From NCBI GenBank assembly GCA_001936135.1, contig CP012820.1, positions 1,550,001 to 1,614,000 on the forward strand: DNA of 64,000 nt, written 5' to 3'. Origin of the DNA: Saccharomycopsis fibuligera x Saccharomycopsis cf. fibuligera (Eukaryota; Ascomycota; Saccharomycetes; Ascoideales; Saccharomycopsidaceae). Both the position numbers and the translations under genes were made by a program. The notes beneath the pieces are model-generated. The model had not been told where the DNA came from, searched no databases, and saw nothing but the letters and a program-made list of their open reading frames with translations. Positions 22,159 to 32,074 of this stretch are shown piece by piece (the stretch's first letter is position 1; every line of letters starts with the position of its first letter).

Positions 22159-22725
22159 ATGGACACCAACGAGAACGTAATAAGACGCAAAATAGTGATC
22201 GTTGGTGACGGTGTAGCCGGCAAAACTTCCCTTCTTTATGTCTTCACCTTAGGAGAATTCCCAACAGAGTACCATCCAACGGTATTTGAGAACTATGTCA
22301 CTGATTGCCGAGTGGATGGCAAGGCAGTGCAACTTGCCCTTTGGGACACTGCAGGGCAAGAAGAATATGAAAGATTACGACCATTATCCTATTCCAAAGC
22401 CAATGTTATTCTCATTGGCTACGCCATCGACAATCCCGAATCATTGCAAAATGCCAAATATAAATGGTTTGCCGAAGTTTCACGCTACTGCCCCGGAGTG
22501 CCTATCATACTAGTGGGACTTAAGAAAGATCTTCGAGTCAATAATAGTAGTCGTTATGCTCAGTATAGACAGGGCGAGGAAGCAGCTAAAGAAATAGGAG
22601 CAAGAAAATATGTGGAGTGCTCGTCGTTGACTGGAGAAGGTGTGGACAATGTCTTCGAAGTGGCAACGAGAATAAGTTTAACGTTACCCAAGGACAACTC
22701 CCCTGGCTGTTGTATCATACTGTAG
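22159..22725 (+). CDS. RHO2: Rho-family small GTPase Rho2
   Basis: Rho GTPase of the Rho2 type, which in yeasts acts at the plasma membrane in polarity, actin and cell wall signalling. 188 residues (S. cerevisiae Rho2 is 192). The P-loop is GDGVAGKT (residues 16-23), the effector loop YHPTVFENYVTDCRVDG, switch II WDTAGQEEYERLRP, then LVGLKKDL and ECSSLTGEGVDNVFEVATR. The alignment to Rho2 is close throughout. The Rho-typical P-loop is GDGACGKT; the two middle residues differ here, though the glycines and Lys/Thr remain. The protein ends in CCII plus a CTG codon (22720-22722), the only CTG in the gene. With standard decoding the CaaX box is CIIL; in the CTG clade it is CIIS. Confidence 0.93.
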   Translation: MDTNENVIRRKIVIVGDGVAGKTSLLYVFTLGEFPTEYHPTVFENYVTDCRVDGKAVQLALWDTAGQEEYERLRPLSYSKANVILIGYAIDNPESLQNAKYKWFAEVSRYCPGVPIILVGLKKDLRVNNSSRYAQYRQGEEAAKEIGARKYVECSSLTGEGVDNVFEVATRISLTLPKDNSPGCCIIL

Positions 22726-24705
22726 TATAACGGTTTGTATTTTTATTTGAAGAATATAAAAAGCAAGAGACCCAGGTAGCAAAAGGCGGGAAAACAGAAA
22801 GAAAAAAAATACTATATTATTGTACAAGAGACGAAGTTTGTCATATTCCAATTCAACACAAAAGTTCTAGGTTTTTTATCAATTTTCTAATAATTAATAT
22901 TATTTTTCTAACCGCTCGCTCGTTTTGTCACACTCTTTGTCTCTTCTATTTTTCTTCCTTCGTTTCTCTTCTTAGCATTGTTTGAGTTTCACATTATAAT
23001 ATTTTGCCCAGTTATTGTTTTGCTGTTCGGTACGATTTGTACAATTTGTTCATGTTATGTTTTGAAAGAAACTATTTGTATTTTTTTATTTTTTTCCTTT
23101 TGTTAACTTGCTGCTATATTGATCTTGCCATTTCAGGAACATTACTGCTTGAGATATGTTATTCCATATTTTTTTTTGTTTGTGTGTTTTTCGATTATTG
23201 TTCTTAATGATCGCTTTTCATTAATCATTTTTTGTCTCTTTATCTTTCTTTTTTTGCTTACATTATTTTTTTATTATATTCGTCAATTATTTTGCTGTTA
23301 ATTTATATTTGCATACTTTTTTAGGTTCAGTTCAGTTGTTTAAAGTTTTTCTTACTATTAGTTTAAGTCTACTATTTGGCCGTCACCAAAGTATTTTACC
23401 AAAAAAAAAAATTTCTACTTAATGTTTCAACACAGACTTTTATTTTTGCTTTTTTTCAATCCTTACAGATTTTGATTCTAACTACCTTTCACTTAATTAT
23501 CCGCAAGCACATCAATGATTCTTGCTAATTTCTCGTGGTTTAGTAGCTTTTCTTTGTCAGTTAATTATGATATTTATCTTTATTTTATTTTTTTTTTTTT
23601 TTTTATGCCCTAGCATTAGTCCCAAAATAGTATTATTGGGCAGTTCTCTACTCCTTAATTACAAAACAGCACTAACGTCTTCCATCAGGATGCGTTTCTG
23701 GGCTTCGCATTAGATATACAGTGTGCTATGTATTCTCGACAGACTAACAATAGAGACCGCAAAATCGCTTCGGTTCTCGAAATGTCACAATATATTTTCC
23801 ACATCATAATATAATAAGTGTTTAAACTGTGAGTAGATGGGCAGGCGATTTCACAGGAGGGGAGCATTTTTTTTGTAAAAGCTTATTAATAATTATTATA
23901 ATTGCAGTGGAAGTAAAATTATAATGAAACAAACATGATATAATATTAGTCAAACTGCTGGTACGTTTTTTAGTCAACTTAATTTTAATTTTACTTTTAT
24001 TTTTAGTTATAGTCTGCTCTCTTTGAGGTTTGTGATTTTGGAAATTTCTGAGTTTGGCATATGGTTGCATCTCTAGGAGCAACAAACTCACGTTTATCTG
24101 AAGCTACTGTTACTACTGCTACTCATATTCATCAGGTATCCTAAATAACAAAAAAAGGTTTTTCTTTATTCTATTTTTTTCCAATTTGATAATTATATTT
24201 TGCCATATAATGTATGCTGAGTTTTTTACAAAGTTGCCTTAGTCGAGAATGAAACGCGTTTCATGGCTATAAAAGTAAGAGTTATTATTACAGGAGCTTC
24301 CTGTTTGGGATGGGTGAGAGGACGAAGAAACTTTGTAAGTTGATTTTCCCGAATGCAGCATCAGCTTTATTTGTAGCCTGTTTGAAACGTAGCTTATCGA
24401 CAAAAGCTGGTTTCTTTTATATGTGAAAATTTAGGCCCAAATTAGGCTGTCATTAGAAATGCAATCATGCTTACTTTATCAGTGTACGGAACATCGATAG
24501 TCTAGCAGCAAACAACGCTGACTGTATGAAAGACTACAGACCCACAGATGCGGTACAGGATCCACCAAGCGGTAGTACATACGCAGACGTGTGGGCTTGT
24601 CTCGCTTGTTTTGAGGTCTCAAATTGAGCTTTTCTTCACATATAGTTTTTAGCAACTCAATTGGATTTAATGTCAATCAAAAGAAATCAGGATATATAAA
24701 CTACA
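22726..24705. other. 2 kb intergenic region, RHO2 to KH gene
   Basis: AT-rich, with T-rich sequence at 22900-23620 that yields only Phe-rich open frames. No gene, tRNA or clear repeat recognised. Confidence 0.55.
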
Positions 24706-25980
24706 ATGATTATGGACCATTCTACTACTGCTACTGCAACTGAGGATTTATCCACAACAGAGACTGGCCCGCTCTCACTTACCGCCGAATCTCAACATGA
24801 ACATCAAGTACCGCAACTGCACGCCATCCTCACTAACCGCCAAATAGCAGCGGCTGTCATTGACAATATCTACGAGTTACAAAATATTATTTGTCGATTT
24901 CTGAGTAACAATTATTACCAGGAAAACTCTGATGATGATGTTGGTGATAACATGTCAGATGAGGGCGGCGCTAATGTGCCGGCTTTGTACATGGTATTAT
25001 CCACTGATGAGCTACAGTCAGCATTTGAAAACATAAGTGCTGACCAGACACACATATTCCAGGGTTTACCAGAACATATGCTGCACAGCTATGAACTGGG
25101 TGATTCAGGTGAGATTCAAGCCAAAGGTTTGATTCTATTCATTCGCCGACTCGGAAAATTTTCTTCCAAATTTCTTGTGGAGATAAAGTCTTACGACTAT
25201 GATTACTTAGTTTGGGTAAGTATATTCTTGGGCGCTTAATTGTGAACTTCTGCAATTTAAGTGTCGATAGTAGGAGCTTTACAACTCAAGCTTCGCAATT
25301 AACACCTGACTAACAATATGTAGTTGGTGAAAATGCTCAGTGACAATAGAATATCATTACTCGTTTCTAGAGAGTTGGCTTACTCTTTGAAGTGGAAACA
25401 ACAGCCTTCTGTTGACAATATGCAAATTAGAGTTTCTCTTGAGCCATTACCTAACATTCCCGGGCGCATTGCCTCAATTGAGTCAAGCAGTCCCACAGAG
25501 ACGGTGCACACTATCATCAAGCTCAATCGCCTTGAAAGTAATTATTTAGAGTCAACAATCCCCAACAACAATAATATATCTTCCATGCTTAACAATGCGG
25601 TACCAATATCTGACACTAGTCAGCTACCGATATGCCCAAACAATTATGCCCAAATAAGTACACAAAAGACAATTAGCCAACAAAAAAGTAATGCAAATGA
25701 AGAGACCAAACAACAGTACTTCAAATTGCTCAAGTTGACTAAACGAGAAGTGACATTCCTTATTGGCAAAAAGGGAGTCAAAATAGAGAAACTCCGAAGT
25801 CAAACACGATGCGATATTAAAGTGATCCCAGCCAATGACGTATTAGCTGATACTACCAATGCTCTTCAAGAGACACAATATATAAGAATTGTCAGTGACA
25901 AGCAAACGTCTTTTGAGTTGTGCCTCCATTTGATTGAGCAGCAACTGTTAGTGTACCGTTGCAATAGCCGTGGAATATGA
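24706..25980 (+). CDS. KH-domain RNA-binding protein, one intron (possible Mer1 relative)
   Basis: Exon 1 is 24706-25215 and exon 2 is 25324-25980, joined in phase 0 for a 388-residue protein. Intron 25216-25323 (108 nt) starts GTAAGT, has a branch-like GACTAAC (25308-25314) and ends TAG. Residues 1-170 are acidic and unfamiliar. Near the C-terminus, residues about 305-375 form a KH domain: LLKLTKREVTFLIGKKGVKI with GKKG as the GxxG loop, then CDIKVIPAND and ELCLHLIEQQLL. One C-terminal KH domain after a non-conserved N-terminus resembles yeast Mer1, a meiotic splicing activator. That identity is inference only; other KH proteins are possible. If the intron is retained, translation stops 7 codons on, giving a 177-residue protein without the KH domain. 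Confidence 0.78.
25216..25323 (+). other. intron of the KH-domain gene
   Basis: 108 nt; 5' site GTAAGT, branch GACTAAC, 3' end TAG. I do not see the S. cerevisiae Mer1 enhancer (AYACCCUY) in it. Confidence 0.8.
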
Positions 25981-26509
25981 CATATTGGCGTAAAATCTCT
26001 TTGTGAATAGCTGATTCGCTTGGCCATGCATATTTTGACTTATCTTGATTCTGCTAACTAAAATTGCTATTAGAGAGGCTGCCACTACACCAACGGATGC
26101 ACGCATGTCGAAATAAAAAAAAAAAAAAAAAAAGACCAACAGACAGGTACACATACACGCACTCTCTATCCCAGAAAAAAGAACACAAAAAAATAGTGCT
26201 GTACGTGAGATGCGAAGGCCACAAAAAAAAGAAAAAAAATTTTATTTATTTCTTTTTTCAATAGTCATGGGCTCACCCGGCCTCAAAATACTTTTTCTGC
26301 AGAGCCAATAGTGAGGTGTCTGGGTGTCCACAAGGAAAGAGGAAAAAAAATTTCGCTTGGGTAACAAAAAATTTTTATTATTTTTTTTTTTTGTCAGAAT
26401 TTTCAAATATAATCCCAATTCCATTTTTACTTCCCTCTCCTTCTTTTGCTTTTTGGGTATTACTCACCATCCAATTTTTGGTTTAACATAACAAGACATA
26501 CAATATAAA
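25981..26509. promoter_or_regulatory. SSB1 promoter region
   Basis: 0.5 kb. It contains an A run (26116-26133) and several AAAAATTT-type sequences (near 26232-26240, 26345-26352 and 26369-26376), similar to the RRPE element of yeast growth-regulated genes. The assignment is tentative because the region is A/T-rich. Confidence 0.4.
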
Positions 26510-28351
26510 ATGGCTGAAGGAACTTTCCCAGGTGCTATCGGTATCGATTTAGGTACTACCTACTCTTGTGTCGCTACCTACGACAGTGCAGTTGAAATTA
26601 TTGCCAACGAACAAGGTAACCGTGTTACTCCATCCTTCGTTGCTTTTACTGCTGAAGAACGTTTGATTGGTGATGCTGCTAAGAATCAAGCCGCCTTGAA
26701 CCCAGCTAACACTGTTTTCGATGCCAAGCGTTTGATCGGTAGAAGATTCGACGATGAATCTGTTCAAAAAGATATCAAAACCTGGCCATTCAAGGTTATC
26801 GACCAAGCCGGATCTCCAGCTATTGAAGTTTCCTACTTGGAAGAAACCAAAACCTTCTCTCCACAAGAAATCTCCTCTATGGTTTTGACCAAAATGAAGG
26901 AAATTGCTGAAGCCAAGATCGGTAAAAAGGTTGAAAAAGCCGTCATTACTGTTCCAGCTTATTTCAACGATGCTCAACGTCAAGCTACTAAAGACGCTGG
27001 TGCCATTGCTGGTTTGAACGTTTTGCGTATTATTAACGAACCAACCGCCGCTGCTATTGCTTACGGTTTGGGTGCTGGTAAATCTGACAAAGAAAAGCAC
27101 GTTTTGATTTTCGATTTGGGTGGTGGTACTTTCGATGTCTCCCTCTTGCAATTGGCTGGTGGTGTTTTCACTGTCAAGGCTACTGCTGGTGACACTCACT
27201 TGGGTGGTCAAGATTTCGACACCAACTTGTTGGAACACTTCAAAAAAGAATTCCAAAGAAAAACCAAGTTGGATATCTCTTCTGACGCCAGAGCTTTGAG
27301 AAGATTGAGAACTGCTTGTGAAAGAGCCAAGAGAACTTTGTCTTCTGTCACTCAAACCACTGTTGAAATTGACAGTTTGTTTGAAGGTGAAGACTTCTCC
27401 GCTAACATCACCAGAGCTAGATTCGAAGACATTAACTCTGTTCTTTTCAAATCTACTTTGGAACCAGTTGAACAGGTTTTGAAGGATGCTAAGGTTAGTA
27501 AAACCAAGGTTGACGAAGTTGTCCTCGTTGGTGGTTCTACCCGTATTCCAAAGGTTCAAAAATTGTTGTCTGACTTCTTTGAAGGCAAACAATTGGAAAA
27601 ATCTATTAACCCAGATGAAGCTGTTGCTTACGGTGCTGCTGTTCAAGGTGCTATCTTGACCGGTCAAAGTACCTCTGAAGAAACCAAGGACTTGTTGTTG
27701 TTGGATGTCTGCCCATTGTCCCTTGGTGTCGCCATGGAAGGTAACGTTTTTGCTCCTGTTGTCCCAAGAAACACCACTGTTCCAACCATCAAGAGAAGAA
27801 CCTTCACCACTGTTGCTGACTCTCAAACTACCGTTCAATTCCCAGTTTACCAAGGTGAACGTGTCAACTGTACCGAAAACACCTTGTTGGGTGAATTTGA
27901 CTTGAAGGGTATCCCACCTTTGCCAGCTGGTGAACCAGTTTTGGAAGCCATCTTTGAAGTTGATGCTAACGGTATCTTGAAGGTCACTGCTGTTGAAAAA
28001 TCTACTGGTAGAACCGCCAACATTACCATCTCTAACGCTGTTGGTAGATTGTCTTCTGAAGACATTGAAAAGATGATTGGTGATGCTGAAAAATTCAAGT
28101 CTTCTGATGAAGCTTTTGCTAAACAACATGAAGCCAAACAAAGATTGGAATCTTACATTGCCTCTGTTGAAAACACCGTCACTGACCCAGTTTTGTCTTC
28201 TAAATTGAAGCGTGGTGCTAAGAACAGAGTTGAATCTGCTCTTTCTGATGCCATGGCCGCTTTGGAATTGGAAGATGCTTCCGCTGACTCTTTGAGAAAA
28301 GCCGAATTGAACCTTAAACGTACCGTCACCAAAGCTATGTCTTCCCGTTAA
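26510..28351 (+). CDS. SSB1: ribosome-associated Hsp70 chaperone Ssb
   Basis: Ssb-type Hsp70, which binds nascent chains at the ribosome with the RAC complex. 613 residues, the exact length expected. The ATPase domain starts with [17 protein letters not shown], followed by [14 protein letters not shown], the phosphate loop [14 protein letters not shown] and [14 protein letters not shown]. The substrate domain starts after [17 protein letters not shown], and the C-terminal lid ends KAMSSR. There is no ER signal and no EEVD tail, as expected for Ssb rather than Ssa or Kar2. Extreme codon bias with no CTG. The opposite strand carries a long open frame that is a by-product of this bias. Confidence 0.97.
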   Translation: MAEGTFPGAIGIDLGTTYSCVATYDSAVEIIANEQGNRVTPSFVAFTAEERLIGDAAKNQAALNPANTVFDAKRLIGRRFDDESVQKDIKTWPFKVIDQAGSPAIEVSYLEETKTFSPQEISSMVLTKMKEIAEAKIGKKVEKAVITVPAYFNDAQRQATKDAGAIAGLNVLRIINEPTAAAIAYGLGAGKSDKEKHVLIFDLGGGTFDVSLLQLAGGVFTVKATAGDTHLGGQDFDTNLLEHFKKEFQRKTKLDISSDARALRRLRTACERAKRTLSSVTQTTVEIDSLFEGEDFSANITRARFEDINSVLFKSTLEPVEQVLKDAKVSKTKVDEVVLVGGSTRIPKVQKLLSDFFEGKQLEKSINPDEAVAYGAAVQGAILTGQSTSEETKDLLLLDVCPLSLGVAMEGNVFAPVVPRNTTVPTIKRRTFTTVADSQTTVQFPVYQGERVNCTENTLLGEFDLKGIPPLPAGEPVLEAIFEVDANGILKVTAVEKSTGRTANITISNAVGRLSSEDIEKMIGDAEKFKSSDEAFAKQHEAKQRLESYIASVENTVTDPVLSSKLKRGAKNRVESALSDAMAALELEDASADSLRKAELNLKRTVTKAMSSR

Positions 28352-28985
28352 ACCTCTCCTGCTTGCTATACTTCGATTAGTTCATCTACATAAATCTATG
28401 ATGTATTTGTTATTTGTTTAAATACCGATTCATTGTATGTCTTTTTTTTTTTACCTTCTGCTGTAACTGTGTTCCGATGTGCCTCCGGCGTGCTGTATGT
28501 CTTTGTTGGTAGTGCATTTCCTTTCGTAATACTGTAAAGCTCATTCTGTCACGGGAGTCTGGATCTCACAAGGACCTTCATCAGGCGATTGAAAGAGGAA
28601 AGACTCCGGCCGGTTGAGGCGGAGACATCGGGACTTTTCTCAGATCGAAACTATGCAAACCCCGAAGCATTGATAAACATAGTAGATAGAGCTATATTGG
28701 CGCTACTAGTACACGAGCGACCAAAGGAGGGACGGTAGTTGATCGAAAGCCACAGTACGCACCGGATCAGTCTGACAAGCTCGCGACAAGAGCTCCACCA
28801 ATGGCGTTACAGATCCTGGCAGCTGTCAACATCGTCGTCGTTGGAGGTTTCTAAATGCGCCGGACAAAGAGACTGCCGTTGGCTGCCTTCCGCAACAACC
28901 GCCGCAAAAGCTGTTATTACTAAAGGCACATCAGTGCAGCCACCCGCATCCAAGTGCAGCTGACAGCAGCGGCTGCGCAGGGCAC

Positions 28986-28992
28986 TATACGA
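28986..28992 (-). promoter_or_regulatory. possible sterol response element upstream of ERG3
   Basis: TATACGA, the reverse complement of TCGTATA, which is the core bound by Upc2-type zinc cluster factors in yeast ERG promoters. It lies about 740 bp from the ERG3 ATG. A 7-bp match can occur by chance. Confidence 0.4.
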
Positions 28993-29569
28993 GAGGAACG
29001 ATGGCAGCGCAACGAGATCTTCGCGAAACGCGACGAAAGCGAGCGAAAAGCGAAATTTTGGCTCACCCCGAGTTTTGTCGTGTCTGCGATGTAGTCCCGG
29101 GCGGTGCCATTAAAATACCCATCGCGGTGCTGTTCGTAGGTGGATGGATAAACAGTGTAGGATCAGTGACAGGTCGTTGCTTTAAGCGGCAAAGCGTTTC
29201 TTTTCTAGTTTGCCTTCGTTGTCCGTCAAACACAGTGTTCTTACAGCATCGAAGCTTTGGCATATATAAATATATATTTTCCTCCTTCATCTACTGCAGG
29301 CTGAAAATTTTTTTACTTTTTTGTTTTTCTTTCGTTTACACACTGGAGAAAGTGATATCCTCGTTCAGACATTCGCACAGCCAATAGGAGAAAAAACATC
29401 AGCAGTTTCTCTTCTGGCCCCATTTTTTGCAGTATCGTTCCTTTCGCTTAGAAACAAAACAGTATAAACATATATTAGACTGTCGCCTTTTACCCAGAGT
29501 CAGATAATCAGTCGACTTTTCTCTCTCAAAGCAAAATATTCACTAAGCTGTACTGGGCTCCCTTACCGC

Positions 29570-29577
29570 TATAAATA
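29570..29577 (+). promoter_or_regulatory. TATA box of ERG3
   Basis: TATAAATA about 155 bp upstream of the ERG3 ATG. Confidence 0.65.
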
Positions 29578-29728
29578 CAAGCAGCTGCCTCCACACACGT
29601 CTATACCACGTTCTCAGAAGGCAGTGTTTCTAAACACCAGAATCTCGTTACCCAACCACACCGCGACACCCGTCACAGCTACAGACAGCAACAACCCCTC
29701 GGACACTGCTATCCAATAACCCGCCATC

Positions 29729-30874
29729 ATGGATCTCGTTTTGGAAGTTGCTGATTATTTCTTTTTTGACAAGGTCTACAGCACGCTATTTCCTGCTAGT
29801 TTGAGTCAGCACTTGCCGACTGCCCTCAGCAAAAACTTGAAGCTTGGTAATTATTCTTCCACCGCTAAAGACTTTGCCAACGATTTGCCCTTGCTGTCGT
29901 TGGCTCAAGATTTGCCAGCTAAAGAAGAGCTATACGAGTTGACCAAACAGTATGTCTTGCAAAAAGACATTTATGGCTACTTTCCAAATATTCTTCCCGA
30001 GTCGGTGGATATGTACTCTTCGATCTTCCCAAGACATCATCTTGTTAGAGAGGCTTTGAGTTTGTTGTTTATTGGTACTATTTTTGGCTGGATCATCTAC
30101 TTGGCCGCCGCTAGTTTTTCCTATTATTTTGTCTTTGACAAAGCCGTGTTCAACCACCCTAGATACTTGAAAAACCAGATGTCCTTGGAGATCAAGCATG
30201 CCATGGGTTCGATTCCGGTGATGGTAGCATTTACTGTTCCATTTTGGCTCGGCGAGTTAAACGGCCATTCCAAATTGTATTATAATGTTGACGAATCTAC
30301 CGGCGGCTGGACGGCTGTTGCCTTGCAATTTCCGTTTTTCATCATGTTTACTGATTTTGGTATTTATCTTATCCATAGATGGTTGCACTGGCCCCAGGTT
30401 TACAGAATGTTCCACAAACCTCACCACAAATGGATCGTCACTACTCCTTTCGCTTCTCATGCATTCCACCCATTTGACGGGTTTGCCCAATCTCTTCCTT
30501 ACCATCTTTACCCATTGCTTTTCCCATTGAACAAGATTTCCTACTTGGTGCTCTTTACCGCTGTTAACTTTTGGACCGTGTTGATTCATGATGGTGAATA
30601 TTTGACAAACGATCCAGTGGTTAATGGTGCTGCTTGTCATACCGTGCACCACTTATACTTCAACTACAACTATGGCCAATTCACCACTTTGTGGGACAGA
30701 ATCGGTGGCTCATACAGAAAACCAGATCAACATTTGTTTGACAAGTCTAAGAAAAAGGATAAGCAAACTTGGGAGATCCAAGTGGAGAGATACGAAAAGA
30801 TTAGAAAAGCTGTCGAAGGTGAAGATGACAGAGTTTATGGCACTGAAGAGAAGCTTTTGCGCAAGAGAAAGTAG
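29729..30874 (+). CDS. ERG3: C-5 sterol desaturase Erg3
   Basis: ER membrane sterol C5(6)-desaturase, a late step of ergosterol synthesis; loss of it is a known route to azole tolerance in Candida. 381 residues (C. albicans Erg3 is 386), with the same MD-V-L-E start. Hydrophobic segments begin near residue 110. The fatty acid hydroxylase histidine boxes are intact: HRWLH (216-220), HKPHH (229-233) and HTVHH (304-308). The FASHAFHP and HLYFNYNYGQFTTLWDR blocks are strongly conserved. The tail is Lys-rich. No CTG codon was found. It converges on UTP15 across 1.2 kb. Confidence 0.96.
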   Translation: MDLVLEVADYFFFDKVYSTLFPASLSQHLPTALSKNLKLGNYSSTAKDFANDLPLLSLAQDLPAKEELYELTKQYVLQKDIYGYFPNILPESVDMYSSIFPRHHLVREALSLLFIGTIFGWIIYLAAASFSYYFVFDKAVFNHPRYLKNQMSLEIKHAMGSIPVMVAFTVPFWLGELNGHSKLYYNVDESTGGWTAVALQFPFFIMFTDFGIYLIHRWLHWPQVYRMFHKPHHKWIVTTPFASHAFHPFDGFAQSLPYHLYPLLFPLNKISYLVLFTAVNFWTVLIHDGEYLTNDPVVNGAACHTVHHLYFNYNYGQFTTLWDRIGGSYRKPDQHLFDKSKKKDKQTWEIQVERYEKIRKAVEGEDDRVYGTEEKLLRKRK

Positions 30875-32074
30875 ATGTTTCTTTGCTTCACGAAAAAAAT
30901 AATATCAACAAAAACAAATTCCTATGTTTCCGACTCATTGCATCAAGTCACTTGATAAGGTTTGAAATTGAGTATTGATGTACACTGCTTTTGAGAAGCA
31001 CCGTACTCAACATATATAAAACAAATAATAGTCAGTCAAGGAAAACAATAAAATGTATAAGTATGTTGCTATACAGGTTCTGTTGTTCCACTTGTATAAA
31101 CTTAGTTCTATTCTATAATTTATTTTCTTTATATATATATATTTATATATTTTTTGGGGGTTTTATTTCCTATGTCTATGTTCATTAGTCTAGCGAAAAT
31201 ACCGGCAAGTCTTTTAATTTTCTTCGACGATTTCAGTTTTTGTTAATTTAGATATCATTTACACTTATTCTCACTTACCCCAGCCACTATGTTTTTAAGT
31301 TATTTTTTTTCTCTATTTTTTTTTAGCTTTATCCATTTTTTTTTTTTTCTGTTGTTTTCTGCTTTACTATACTTTTGTTCACCCTGTTGATGGGAAATAG
31401 GTTCCGCGACAACAAATACGGTACTATAATAATCATACATAAAATGGAAAATTATTGTTAGAAAGAAAACTACACTTTTCTTGTAATCATGAGAGTTATG
31501 TTGTTAAAATGGCATACTCTCTTTAGGACTAAACATTGAAATTGTTATAGCTATATTACGATTACCGTTGCGATGGCGCCTATTATCTATACAAGCTATC
31601 GCATTCCAGCATTTGTTTCTCGCACAGCAGCTTTGTCGCTTACAAGCAGAAGCTTGCAGTACCTACAGCGAAGCATAAAAGTCAACTTACAGAAGATTGT
31701 TCAGCAACGCAGGAGGAGAGGATACATGTTGTAATCATTATTTCATGTTGGACAACCATGCGGTAATATGTGTTTGTGTTTGTGTTTGTGTTCGTGTGCA
31801 ATGCAGTCGTGCACCGGCCAATTCAGGAACCATATATGATATTCCTGAATGAACAGCCGCACTCTTTATATCATGAATATACGGAAATGTTACTTGAAAT
31901 TATTTAAGAAATTTCTCGTTAGTCAACTCAATTAAATCAAAAACTTTTTAACACTACTGCAACACATTCATTCACTTTGCACCACAACGCCGGTGACAAC
32001 ATCATTTTGATCATTAAAACTTCTATAATAGAACTATAAAAATAAATGGAAAAAAACCAAATGCTGTGAAATCT
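30875..32074. other. convergent intergenic region ERG3 / UTP15
   Basis: 1.2 kb between convergent genes. It holds a short TA repeat (about 31132-31150), T runs, and four GTGTTT-type units (31769-31794). No gene or RNA recognised. This is long for a convergent spacer in a yeast. Confidence 0.5.

Larger units (their letters stand above)
28352..29728. promoter_or_regulatory. SSB1 3' region and ERG3 promoter
   Basis: 1.4 kb. The first 100 bp is the SSB1 3' flank with a T run (28442-28452). The middle is GC-richer than average and contains a possible Upc2 site (28986-28992). The right end has a TATA box (29570-29577) and a C/A-rich leader before ERG3. An open frame at 29001-29387 is not supported as a gene. 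Confidence 0.55.

Noticed and set aside
26549-28141. 530-codon open frame antisense to SSB1
   Set aside because: Antisense frames of Hsp70 genes stay open because the strong codon bias of the sense gene avoids the codons that give stops on the other strand. No family is recognisable.
29001-29387. 128-codon open frame upstream of ERG3
   Set aside because: No recognisable similarity; it ends in Phe-rich low complexity and lies within the ERG3 promoter.
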